A stretch of DNA of 64,000 nt from Elymus sibiricus (lineage: Eukaryota > Streptophyta > Magnoliopsida > Poales > Poaceae). This document shows, in pieces, positions 9,738-21,877 of this stretch. The notes beneath the pieces are model-generated. The model saw only the letters and a program-made list of their open reading frames with translations, was not told the DNA's origin and ran no database searches. Position 1 is the stretch's first letter, and each line of letters begins with the position of its first letter. The position numbers were made by a program, and so were the translations under genes. Location: contig CM077676.1 of NCBI GenBank assembly GCA_039707655.1, forward strand, positions 82,051,895 to 82,115,894, given 5' to 3'.

Positions 9738-11084
9738 CGTAACCCTCTCAACTTTTTAGCACATGCTATGTGGGTGAAATGATGATACCATGCCAAGTTT
9801 CAACCTTTTCAGAGTTCATTTGTAGTGCTTTTCAATTTCAGGGTCATTTAGCTCAAAAAAATCATTAAATGCATGAAAAATAGCAAATGAAGTTAGAAAG
9901 GGTTGAAATTTGAGGATGTGGCTTTGAATGGTGCATATTGAATGCACAAAAAGTCTGGAGTTGAAATAAGTTTAAAAAAATGAAATGCCTTTGTAACAGA
10001 TGAGTTTTCGTTCGAAACCTTGATACTTCGTAGGAGATGGTCCAGTTTGTACACGAAGTGCATCCAGTTTTTGCCGTAACCCTCTGAACTTTTTAGCACA
10101 TGCTATGTGGGTGAAATGATGATACCATGCCAAGTTTCAACCTTTTCAGAGTTTATTTGTAGTGCTTTTCAATTTCAGGGTCATTTAGCTCAAAAAAATC
10201 ATTAAATGCATGAAAAATAGCAAATGAAGTTAGAAAGGGTTGAAATTTGAGGATGTGGCTTTGAATGGTGCATATTGAATGCACAAAAAGTCTGGAGTTG
10301 AAATAAGTTTAAAAAAATGAAATGCCTTTGTAACAGATGAGTTTTCGTCCGAAACCTTGATACTTCGAAGGAGATGGTCCAGTTTGTACATGAAGTGCAT
10401 CCAGTTTTTGCTGTAACCCTCTCAACTTTTTAGCACATGCTATGTGGGTGAAATGATGATACCATGCCAAGTTTCAACCTTTTCAGAGTTCATTTGTAGT
10501 GCTTTTCAATTTCAGGGTCATTTAGCTCAGAAAAATCATTAAATGCATGAAAAATAGCAAATGAAGTTAGAAAGGGTTGAAATTTGAGGATTTGGCTTCG
10601 AATGGTGACTATTGAATGCACAAAAATCTGGAGTTGAAATAAGTTTAAAAAAATGAAATGCCTTTGTAACAGATGAGTTATCTTCCGAAACCTTGATACT
10701 TCGAAGGAGATGGTCCAGTTTGTACACGAAGTGCATCCAGTTTTTGCCGTAACCCTCTCAACTTTTTAGCACATGCTATGTGGGTGAAATGATGATACCA
10801 TGCCAAATTTCAACCTTTTCAGAGTTCATTGGCAGTGCTTTTCAATTTCAGGGTCATTTAGCGCAAAAAATCATTAAATGCATGAAAAATAGCAAATGAA
10901 GTTAGAAAGGGTTGAAATTTGAGGATGTGGCTTTGAATGGTGCATATTGAATGCACAAAAAGTCTGGAGTTGAAATAAGTTTAAAAAAAATGAAATGCTT
11001 TTGTAACAGATGAGTTTTCGTCCGAAACCTTGATACTTCGAAGGAGATGGTCCAGTTTGTACACGAAGTGCATCCAGTTTTTGC
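9738..11084. repeat. Short 4-mer HOR derivative (a-f-g-h)
   Basis: Monomers start at 9738, about 10075, about 10413 and about 10748. Types b, c, d and e are missing between a and f, which fits deletion of four monomers by unequal crossover. The 10413 g monomer reads ATCTGGAG and GAGTTATC rather than ATCTGAAG and GAATTATC, matching 6376. Confidence 0.85.
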
Positions 11085-13782
11085 CGTAACCCTCTCAACT
11101 TTTTAGCACATGCTATGTGGGTGAAATGATGATACCATGCCAAGTTTGAACCTTTTCAGAGTTCATTTGTAGTGCTTTTCAATTTCAGGGTCATTTAGCT
11201 CAAAAAAATCATTAAATGCATGAAAAATAGCAAATGAAGTTAGAAAGGGTTGAAATTTGAGGATGTGGCTTTGAATGGTGCATATTGAATGCACAAAAAG
11301 TCTGGAGTTGAAATAAGTTTAAAAAAATGAAATGCCTTTGTAACAGATGAGTTTTCGTTCGAAACCTTGATACTTCGTAGGAGATGGTCCAGTTTGTACA
11401 CGAAGTGCATCCAGTTTTTGCCGTAACCCTCTCTACTTTTTATCACATGCTATGTGGGTGAAATGATGATACCAGGCCAAGTTTCAACCTTTTCAGAGTT
11501 TATTTGTAGTGCTTTTCAATTTCAGGGTCATTTAGCTCAAGAAATCATTAAATGCATGAAAAATAGCAAATGAAGTTAGAAAGGGTTGAAATTTGAGGAT
11601 GTGGCTTTGAATGGTGCATATTGAATGCACAAAAAGTCTGGAGTTGAAATAAGTTTAAAAAAATGAAATGCCTTTCTAACAGATGAGTTTTCGTTCGAAA
11701 CCTTGATACTTCGTAGGAGATGGTCCAGTTTGTACACGAAGTGCATCCAGTTTTTGCCGTAACCCTCTCAACTTTTTAGCACATGCTATGTGGGTGAAAT
11801 GATGATACCATGCCAAGTTTCAACCTTTTCAGAGTCCATTTGTAGTGCTTTTGAATTTCAGGGTCATTTAGCTCAAAAAAATCATTAAATGCATGAAAAA
11901 TAGCAAATGAAGTTAGAAAGGGTTGAAATTTGAGGATGTGGCTTTGAATGGTGCATATTGAATGCACAAAAAGTCTGGAGTTGAAATAAGTTTAGAAAAA
12001 TGAAATGCCTTTGTAACAGATGAGTTTTCGTTCGAAACCTTGATACTTCGTAGGAGATGGTCCAGTTTGTACACGAAGTGCATCCAGTTTTTGCCGTAAC
12101 CCTCTCAACTTTTTAGCACATGCTATGTGGGTGAAATGATGATACCATGCCAAGTTTCAACCTTTTCAGAGTTCATTTGTAGTGCTTTTCAATTTCAGGG
12201 TCATTTAGCTGAAAAAAATCATTAAATGCATGAAAAATAGCAAATGAAGTTAGAAAGGGTTGAAATTTGAGGATTTGGCTTTCAATGGTGCATATTGAAT
12301 GCACAAAAAGTCTGGAGTTGAAATAAGTTTAAAAAAAATGAAATGCTTTTGTAACAGATGAGTTTTCGTCCGAAACCTTGATACTTCGAAGGAGATGGTC
12401 CAGTTTGTACACGAAGTGCATCCAGTTTTAGCCGTAACCCTCTCAACTTTTTAGCACATGCTATGTGGGTGAAATGATGATACCATGCCAAGTTTCAACC
12501 TTTTCAGAGTTCATTTGTAGTGCTTTTCAATTTCAGGGTCATTTAGCTCAAAAAAAATCATTAAATGCATGAAAAATAGCAAATGAAGTTAGAAAGGGTT
12601 GAAATTTGAGGATGTGGCTTTGAATGGTGCATATTGAATGCACAAAAAGTCTGGAGTTGAAATAAGTTTAAAAAAAATGAAATGCTTTTGTAACAGATGA
12701 GTTTTCGTCCGAAACCTTGATACTTCGAAGGAGATGGTCCAGTTTGTACACGAAGTGCATCCAGTTTTTGCCGTAACCCTCTGAACCTTTTAGCACATGC
12801 TATGTGGGTGAAATGATGATACCATGCCAAGTTTCAACCTTTTCAGAGTTTATTTGTAGTGCTTTTCAATTTCAGGGTCATTTAGCTCAAAAAAATCATT
12901 AAATGCATGAAAAATAGCAAATGAAGTTAGAAAGGGTTGAAATTTGAGGATGTGGCTTTGAATGGTGCATATTGAATGCACAAAAAGTCTGGAGTTGAAA
13001 TAAGTTTAAAAAAATGAAATGCCTTTGTAACAAATGAGTTTTCGTCCGAAACCTTGATACTTCGAAGGAGATGGTCCAGTTTGTACACGAAGTGCATCCA
13101 GTTTTTGCTGTAACCCTCTCAACTTTTTAGCACATGCTATGTGGGTGAAATGATGATACCATGCCAAGTTTCAACCTTTTCAGAGTTCATTTGTAGTGCT
13201 TTTCAATTTCAGGGTCATTTAGCTCAGAAAAATCATTAAATGCATGAAAAATAGCAAATGAAGTTAGAAAGGGTTGAAATTTGAGGATTTGGCTTCGAAT
13301 GGTGACTATTGAATGCACAAAAATCTGAAGTTGAAATAAGTTTAAAAAAATGAAATGCCTTTGTAACAGATGAATTATCTTCCGAAACCTTGATACTTCG
13401 AAGGAGATGGTCCAGTTTGTACACGAAGTGCATCCAGTTTTTTGCCGTAACCCTCTCAACTTTTTAGCACATGCTATGTGGGTGAAATGATGATACCATG
13501 CCAAGTTTCAACCTTTTCAGAGTTCATTGGCATTGCTTTTCAATTTCAGGGTCATTTAGCGCAAAAAATCATTAAATGCATGAAAAATAGCAAATGAAGT
13601 TAGAAAGGGTTGAAATTTGAGGATGTGGCTTTGAATGGTGCATATTGAATGCACAAAAAGTCTGGAGTTGAAATAAGTTTAAAAAAAATGAAATGCTTTT
13701 GTAACAGATGAGTTTTCGTCCGAAACCTTGATACTTCGAAGGAGATGGTCCAGTTTGTACACGAAGTGCATCCAGTTTTTGC
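11085..13782. repeat. 8-mer HOR unit (a-h), 2698 bp
   Basis: This is a complete a-h unit. Monomers follow the order of the 7049 unit at a 4036-bp offset and share its AAGTTTGAACC in a. Private changes include CTGAACCTTTTAGC near 12782 and an extra T before the boundary near 13440. The g monomer here keeps the eight bases missing at 9179. Confidence 0.88.
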
Positions 13783-16700
13783 CGTAACCCTCTCAACTTT
13801 TTAGCACATGCTATGTGGGTGAAATGATGATACCATGCCAAGTTTCAACCTTTTCAGAGTTCATTTGTAGTGCTTTTCAATTTCAGGGTCATTTAGCTCA
13901 AAAAAATCATTAAATGCATGAAAAATAGCAAATGAAGTTAGAAAGGGTTGAAATTTGAGGACGTGGCTTTGAATGGTGCATATTGAATGCACAAAAAGTC
14001 TGGAGTTGAAATAAGTTTAAAAAAATGAAATGCCTTTGTAACAGATGAGTTTTCGTTCGAAACCTTGATACTTCGTAGGACATGGTTCAGTTTGTACACG
14101 AAGTGCATCCAGTTTTTGCCGTAACCCTCTCTACTTTTTATCACATGCTATGTGGGTGAAATGATGATACCAGGCCAAGTTTCAACCTTTTCAGAGTTTA
14201 TTTGTAGTGCTTTTCAATTTAAGGGTCATTTAGCTCAAGAAATCATTAAATGCATGAAAAATAGCAAATGAAGTTAGAAAGGGTTGAAATTTGAGGATGT
14301 GGCTTTGAATGGTGCATATTGAATGCACAAAAAGTCTGGAGTTGAAATAAGTTTAAAAAAATGAAATGCCTTTCTAACAGATGAGTTTTCGTTCGAAACC
14401 TTGATACTTCGTAGGAGATGGTCCAGTTTGTACACGAAGTGCATCCAGTTTTTGCCGTAACCCTCTCAACTTTTTAGCACATGCTATGTGGGTGAAATGA
14501 TGATACCATGCCAAGTTTCAACCTTTTCAGAGTCCATTTGTAGTGCTTTTGAATTTCAGGGTCATTTAGCTCAAAAAAATCATTAAATGCATGAAAAATA
14601 GCAAATGAAGTTAGAAAGGGTTGAAATTTGAGGATGTGGCTTTGAATGGTGCATATTGAATGCACAAAAAGTCTGGAGTTGAAATAAGTTTAGAAAAATG
14701 AAATGCCTTTGTAACAGATGAGTATTCGTTCGAAACCTTGATACTTCGTAGGAGATGGTCCAGTTTGTACACGAAGTGCATCCAGTTTTTGCCGTAACCC
14801 TCTCAACTTTTTAGCACATGCTATGTGGGTGAAATGATGATACCATGCCAAGTTTCAACCTTTTCAGAGTTCATTTGTAGTGCTTTTCAATTTCAGGGTC
14901 ATTTAGCTCAAAAAAATCATTAAATGCATGAAAAATAGCAAATGAAGTTAGAAAGGGTTGAAATTTGAGGATTTGGCTTTCAATGGTGCATATTGAATGC
15001 ACAAAAAGTCTGGAGTTGAAATAAGTTTAAAAAAAATGAAATGCTTTTGTAACAGATGAGTTTTCCTCCGAAACCTTGATACTTCGAAGGAGATGGTCCA
15101 GTTTGTACACGAAGTGCATCCAGTTTTAGCCGTAACCCTCTCAACTTTTTAGCACATGCTATGTGGGTGAAATGATGATACCATGCCAAGTTTCAACCTT
15201 TTTAGAGTTCATTTGTAGTGCTTTTCAATTTCAGGGTCATTTAGCTCAAAAAAAATCATTAAATGCATGAAAAATAGCAAATGAAGTTAGAAAGGGTTGA
15301 AATTTGAGGATGTGGCTTTGAATGGTGCATATTGAATGCACAAAAAGTCTGGAGTTGAAATAAGTTTAAAAAAAATGAAATGCTTTTGTAACAGATGAGT
15401 TTTCGTCCGAAACCTTGATACTTCGAAGGAGATGGTCCAGTTTGTACACGAAGTGCATCCAGTTTTTGCCGTAACCCTCTGAACTTTTTAGCACATGCTA
15501 TGTGGGTGAAATGATGATACCATGCCAAGTTTCAACCTTTTCAGAGTTTATTTGTAGTGCTTTTCAATTTCAGGGTCATTTAGCTCAAAAAAATCATTAA
15601 ATGCATGAAAAATAGCAAATGAAGTTAGAAAGGGTTGAAATTTGAGGATGTGGCTTTGAATGGTGCATATTGAATGCACAAAAAGTCTGGAGTTGAAATA
15701 AGTTTAAAAAAAATGAAATGCTTTTGTAACAGATGAGTTTTCGTCCGAAACCTTGATACTTCGAAGGAGATGGTCCAGTTTGTACACGAAGTGCATCCAG
15801 TTTTTGCCGTAACCCTCTCAACTTTTTAGCACATGCTTTGTGGGTGAAATGATGATACCATGCCAAGTTTCAACCTTTTCAGAGTCCATTTGTAGTGCTT
15901 TTGAATTTCAGGGTCATTTAGCTCAAAAAAATCATTAAATGCATGAAAAATAGCAAATGAAGTTAGAAAGGGTTGAAATTTGAGGATGTGGCTTTGAATG
16001 GTGCATATTGAATGCACAAAAAGTCTGGAGTTGAAATAAGTTTAGAAAAATGAAATGCCTTTGTAACAGATGAGTTTTCGTCCGAAACCTTGATACTTCG
16101 AAGGAGATGGTCCAGTTTGTACATGAAGTGCATCCAGTTTTTGCTGTAACCCTCTCAACTTTTTAGCACATGCTATGTGGGTGAAATGATGATACCATGC
16201 CAAGTTTCAACCTTTTCAGAGTTCATTTGTAGTGCTTTTCAATTTCAGGGTCATTTAGCTCAGAAAAATCATTAAATGCATGAAAAATAGCAAATGAAGT
16301 TAGAAAGGGTTGAAATTTGAGGATTTGGCTTCGAATGGTGACTATTGAATGCACAAAAATCTGAAGTTGAAATAAGTTTAAAAAAATGAAATGCCTTTGT
16401 AACAGATGAATTATCTTCCGAAACCTTGATACTTCGAAGGAGATGGTCCAGTTTGTACACGAAGTGCATCCAGTTTTTGCCGTAACCCTCTCAACTTTTT
16501 AGCACATGCTATGTGGGTGAAATGATGATACCATGCCAAGTTTCAACCTTTTCAGAGTTCATTGGCATTGCTTTTCAATTTCAGGGTCATTTAGCGCAAA
16601 AAATCATTAAATGCATGAAAAATAGCAAATGAAGTTAGAAAGGGTTGAAATTTGAGGATGTGGCTTTGAATGGTGCATATTGAATGCACAAAAAGTCTGG

Positions 16701-16817
16701 AGTTGAAATAAGTTTAAAAAAAATGAAATGCTTTTGTAACAGATGAGTTTTCGTCCGAAACCTTGATACTTCGAAGGAGATGGTCCAGTTTGTACACGAA
16801 GTGCATCCAGTTTTTGC
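13783..16817. repeat. 9-mer HOR derivative (a-b-c-d-e-f'-c'-g-h)
   Basis: Starts are 13783, 14120, 14456, 14793, 15131, 15470, 15808, 16145 and 16481 (3035 bp). The f position is replaced by two chimeras. At 15470 an f-type 5' part (CTGAAC, TTTATTTG) joins an e/h-like 3' part (GCTTTTG). At 15808 a c-type 5' part (TCCATTTG, TTTAGAAAAATG) joins an f-type 3' end (ACATGAAG, GCTGTAAC). This is what an in-register crossover between f and c would leave. Confidence 0.85.
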
Positions 16818-19179
16818 CGTAACCCTCTCAACTTTTTAGCACATGCTATGTGGGTGAAATGATGATACCATGCCAAGTTTCAACCTTTTCAGAGTTCATT
16901 TGTAGTGCTTTTCAATTTCAGGGTCATTTAGCTCAAAAAAATCATTAAATGCATGAAAAATAGCAAATGAAGTTAGAAAGGGTTGAAATTTGAGGATGTG
17001 GCTTTGAATGGTGCATATTGAATGCACAAAAATTCTGGAGTTGAAATAAGTTTAAAAAAATGAAATGCCTTTGTAACAGATGAGTTTTCGTTCGAAACCT
17101 TGATACTTCGTAGGAGATGGTCCAGTTTGTACACGAAGTGCATCCAGTTTTTGCCGTAACCCTCTCAACTTTTTAGCACATGCTATGTGGGTGAAATGAT
17201 GATACCATGCCAAGTTTCAACCTTTTCAGAGTTCATTTGTAGTGCTTTTCAATTTCAGGGTCATTTAGCTCAAAAAAATCATTAAATGCATGAAAAATAG
17301 CAAATGAAGTTAGAAAGGGTTGAAATTTGAGGATTTGGCTTTCAATGGTGCATATTGAATGCACAAAAAGTCTGGAGTTGAAATAAGTTTAAAAAAAATG
17401 AAATGCTTTTGTAACAGATGAGTTTTCCTCCGAAACCTTGATACTTCGAAGGAGATGGTCCAGTTTGTACACGAAGTGCATCCAGTTTTAGCCGTAACCC
17501 TCTCAACTTTTTAGCACATGCTATGTGGGTGAAATGATGATACCATGCCAAGTTTCAACCTTTTTAGAGTTCATTTGTAGTGCTTTTCAATTTCAGGGTC
17601 ATTTAGCTCAAAAAAAATCATTAAATGCATGAAAAATAGCAAATGAAGTTAGAAAGGGTTGAAATTTGAGGATGTGGCTTTGAATGGTGCATATTGAATG
17701 CACAAAAAGTCTGGAGTTGAAATAAGTTTAAAAAAAATGAAATGCTTTTGTAACAGATGAGTTTTCGTCCGAAACCTTGATACTTCGAAGGAGATGGTCC
17801 AGTTTGTACACGAAGTGCATCCAGTTTTTGCCGTAACCCTCTGAACTTTTTAGCACATGCTATGTGGGTGAAATGATGATACCATGCCAAGTTTCAACCT
17901 TTTCAGAGTTTATTTGTAGTGCTTTTCAATTTCAGGGTCATTTAGCTCAAAAAAATCATTAAATGCATGAAAAATAGCAAATGAAGTTAGAAAGGGTTGA
18001 AATTTGAGGATGTGGCTTTGAATGGTGCATATTGAATGCACAAAAAGTCTGGAGTTGAAATAAGTTTAAAAAAAATGAAATGCTTTTGTAACAGATGAGT
18101 TTTCGTCCGAAACCTTGATACTTCGAAGGAGATGGTCCAGTTTGTACACGAAGTGCATCCAGTTTTTGCCGTAACCCTCTCAACTTTTTAGCACATGCTA
18201 TGTGGGTGAAATGATGATACCATGCCAAGTTTCAACCTTTTCAGAGTCCATTTGTAGTGCTTTTGAATTTCAGGGTCATTTAGCTCAAAAAAATCATTAA
18301 ATGCATGAAAAATAGCAAATGAAGTTAGAAAGGGTTGAAATTTGAGGATGTGGCTTTGAATGGTGCATATTGAATGCACAAAAAGTCTGGAGTTGAAATA
18401 AGTTTAGAAAAATGAAATGCCTTTGTAACAGATGAGTTTTCGTCCGAAACCTTGATACTTCGAAGGAGATGGTCCAGTTTGTACATGAAGTGCATCCAGT
18501 TTTTGCTGTAACCCTCTCAACTTTTTAGCACATGCTATGTGGGTGAAATGATGATACCATGCCAAGTTTCAACCTTTTCAGAGTTCATTTGTAGTGCTTT
18601 TCAATTTCAGGGTCATTTAGCTCAGAAAAATCATTAAATGCATGAAAAATAGCAAATGAAGTTAGAAAGGGTTGAAATTTGAGGATTTGGCTTCGAATGG
18701 TGACTATTGAATGCACAAAAATCTGAAGTTGAAATAAGTTTAAAAAAATGAAATGCCTTTGTAACAGATGAATTATCTTCCGAAACCTTGATACTTCGAA
18801 GGAGATGGTCCAGTTTGTACACGAAGTGCATCCAGTTTTTGCCGTAACCCTCTCAACTTTTGAGCACATGCTATGTGGGTGAAATGATGATACCATGCCA
18901 AGTTTCAACCTTTTCAGAGTTCATTGGCATTGCTTTTCAATTTCAGGGTCATTTAGCACAAAAAATCATTAAATGCATGAAAAATAGCAAATGAAGTTAG
19001 AAAGGGTTGAAATTTGAGGATGTGGCTTTGAATGGTGCATATTGAATGCACAAAAAGTCTGGAGTTGAAATAAGTTTAAAAAAAATGAAATGCTTTTGTA
19101 ACAGATGAGTTTTCGTCCGAAACCTTGATACTTCGAAGGAGATGGTCCAGTTTGTACACGAAGTGCATCCAGTTTTTGC
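16818..19179. repeat. 7-mer HOR derivative (a-d-e-f'-c'-g-h)
   Basis: Starts are 16818, 17155, 17493, 17832, 18170, 18507 and 18843 (2362 bp). It matches the preceding 9-mer with b and c missing. Its d and e carry the same private variants as that unit (TTTTCCTCCG, ACCTTTTTAGAG), so it is a recent copy followed by loss of two monomers. The h monomer introduces the GAGCACATG variant seen again downstream. Confidence 0.85.
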
Positions 19180-21877
19180 CGTAACCCTCTCAACTTTTTA
19201 GCACATGCTATGTGGGTGAAATGATGATACCATGCCAAGTTTCAACCTTTTCAGAGTTCATTTGTAGTGCTTTTCAATTTCAGGGTCATTTAGCTCAAAA
19301 AAATCATTAAATGCATGAAAAATAGCAAATGAAGTTAGAAAGGGTTGAAATTTGAGGATGTGGCTTTGAATGGTGCATATTGAATGCACAAAAATTCTGG
19401 AGTTGAAATAAGTTTAAAAAAATGAAATGCCTTTGTAACAGATGAGTTTTCGTTCGAAACCTTGATACTTCGTAGGACATGGTCCAGTTTGTACACGAAG
19501 TGCATCCAGTTTTTGCCGTAACCCTCTCTACTTTTTATCACATGCTATGTGGGTGAAATGATGATACCAGGCCAAGTTTCAACCTTTTCAGAGTTTATTT
19601 GTAGTGCTTTTCAATTTCAGGGTCATTTAGCTCAAGAAATCATTAAATGCATGAAAAATAGCAAATGAAGTTAGAAAGGGTTGAAATTTGAGGATGTGGC
19701 TTTGAATGGTGCATATTGAATGCACAAAAAGTCTGGAGTTGAAATAAGTTTAAAAAAATGAAATGCCTACCTAACAGATGAGTTTTCGTTCGAAACCTTG
19801 ATACTTCGTAGGAGATGGTCCAGTTTGTACACGAAGTGCATCCAGTTTTTGCCGTAACCCTCTCAACTTTTTAGCACATGCTATGTGGGTGAAATGATGA
19901 TACCATGCCAAGTTTCAACCTTTTCAGAGTCCATTTGTAGTGCTTTTGAATTTCAGGGTCATTTACCTCAAAAAAATCATTAAATGCATGAAAAATAGCA
20001 AATGAAGTTAGAAAGGGTTGAAATTTGAGGATGTGGCTTTGAATGGTGCATATTGAATGCACAAAAAGTCTGGAGTTGAAATAAGTTTAGAAAAATGAAA
20101 TGCCTTTGTAACAGATGAGTATTCGTTCGAAACCTTGATACTTCGTAGGAGATGGTCCAGTTTGTACACGAAGTGCATCCAGTTTTTGCCGTAACCCTCT
20201 CAACTTTTTAGCACATGCTATGTGGGTGAAATGATGATACCATGCCAAGTTTCAACCTTTTCAGAGTTCATTTGTAGTGCTTTTCAATTTCAGGGTCATT
20301 TAGCTCAAAAAAATCATTAAATGCATGAAAAATAGCAAATGAAGTTAGAAAGGGTTGAAATTTGAGGATTTGGCTTTCAATGGTGCATATTGAATGCACA
20401 AAAAGTCTGGAGTTGAAATAAGTTTAAAAAAAATGAAATGCTTTTGTAACAGATGAGTTTTCCTCCGAAACCTTGATACTTCGAAGGAGATGGTCCAGTT
20501 TGTACACGAAGTGCATCCAGTTTTAGCCGTAACCCTCTCAACTTTTTAGCACATGCTATGTGGGTGAAATGATGATACCATGCCAAGTTTCAACCTTTTT
20601 AGAGTTCATTTGTAGTGCTTTTCAATTTCAGGGTCATTTAGCTCAAAAAAAAATCATTAAATGCATGAAAAATAGCAAATGAAGTTAGAAAGGGTTGAAA
20701 TTTGAGGATGTGGCTTTGAATGGTGCATATTGAATGCACAAAAAGTCTGGAGTTGAAATAAGTTTAAAAAAAATGAAATGCTTTTGTAACAGATGAGTTT
20801 TCGTCCGAAACCTTGATACTTCGAAGGAGATGGTCCAGTTTGTACACGAAGTGCATCCAGTTTTTGCCGTAACCCTCTCAACTTTTTAGCACATGCTATG
20901 TGGGTGAAATGATGATACCATGCCAAGTTTCAACCTTTTCAGAGTCCATTTGTAGTGCTTTTGAATTTCAGGGTCATTTAGCTCAAAAAAATCATTAAAT
21001 GCATGAAAAATAGCAAATGAAGTTAGAAAGGGTTGAAATTTGAGGATGTGGCTTTGAATGGTGCATATTGAATGCACAAAAAGTCTGGAGTTGAAATAAG
21101 TTTAGAAAAATGAAATGCCTTTGTAACAGATGAGTTTTCGTCCGAAACCTTGATACTTCGAAGGAGATGGTCCAGTTTGTACATGAAGTGCATCCAGTTT
21201 TTGCTGTAACCCTCTCAACTTTTTAGCACATGCTATGTGGGTGAAATGATGATACCATGCCAAGTTTCAACCTTTTCAGAGTTCATTTGTAGTGCTTTTC
21301 AATTTCAGGGTCATTTAGCTCAGAAAAATCATTAAATGCATGAAAAATAGCAAATGAAGTTAGAAAGGGTTGAAATTTGAGGATTTGGCTTCGAATGGTG
21401 ACTATTGAATGCACAAAAATCTGAAGTTGAAATAAGTTTAAAAAAATGAAATGCCTTTGTAACAGATGAATTATCTTCCGAAACCTTGATACTTCGAAGG
21501 AGATGGTCCAGTTTGTACACGAAGTGCATCCAGTTTTTGCCGTAACCCTCTCAACTTTTTAGCACATGCTATGTGGGTGAAATGATGATACCATGCCAAG
21601 TTTCAACCTTTTCAGAGTTCATTGGCATTGCTTTTCAATTTCAGGGTCATTTAGCGCAAAAAATCATTAAATGCATGAAAAATAGCAAATGAAGTTAGAA
21701 AGGGTTGAAATTTGAGGATGTGGCTTTGAATGGTGCATATTGAATGCACAAAAAGTCTGGAGTTGAAATAAGTTTAAAAAAAATGAAATGCTTTTGTAAC
21801 AGATGAGTTTTCGTCCGAAACCTTGATACTTCGAAGGAGATGGTCCAGTTTGTACACGAAGTGCATCCAGTTTTTGC
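19180..21877. repeat. 8-monomer HOR unit (a-b-c-d-e-c'-g-h)
   Basis: Starts are 19180, 19517, 19853, 20190, 20528, 20868, 21205 and 21541. It has eight monomers and the canonical length, but f is absent and the c/f chimera takes its place. Private markers GCCTACCTAAC (near 19767) and TTTACCTC (near 19963) are shared with the next unit at exactly +2698 bp. Confidence 0.87.
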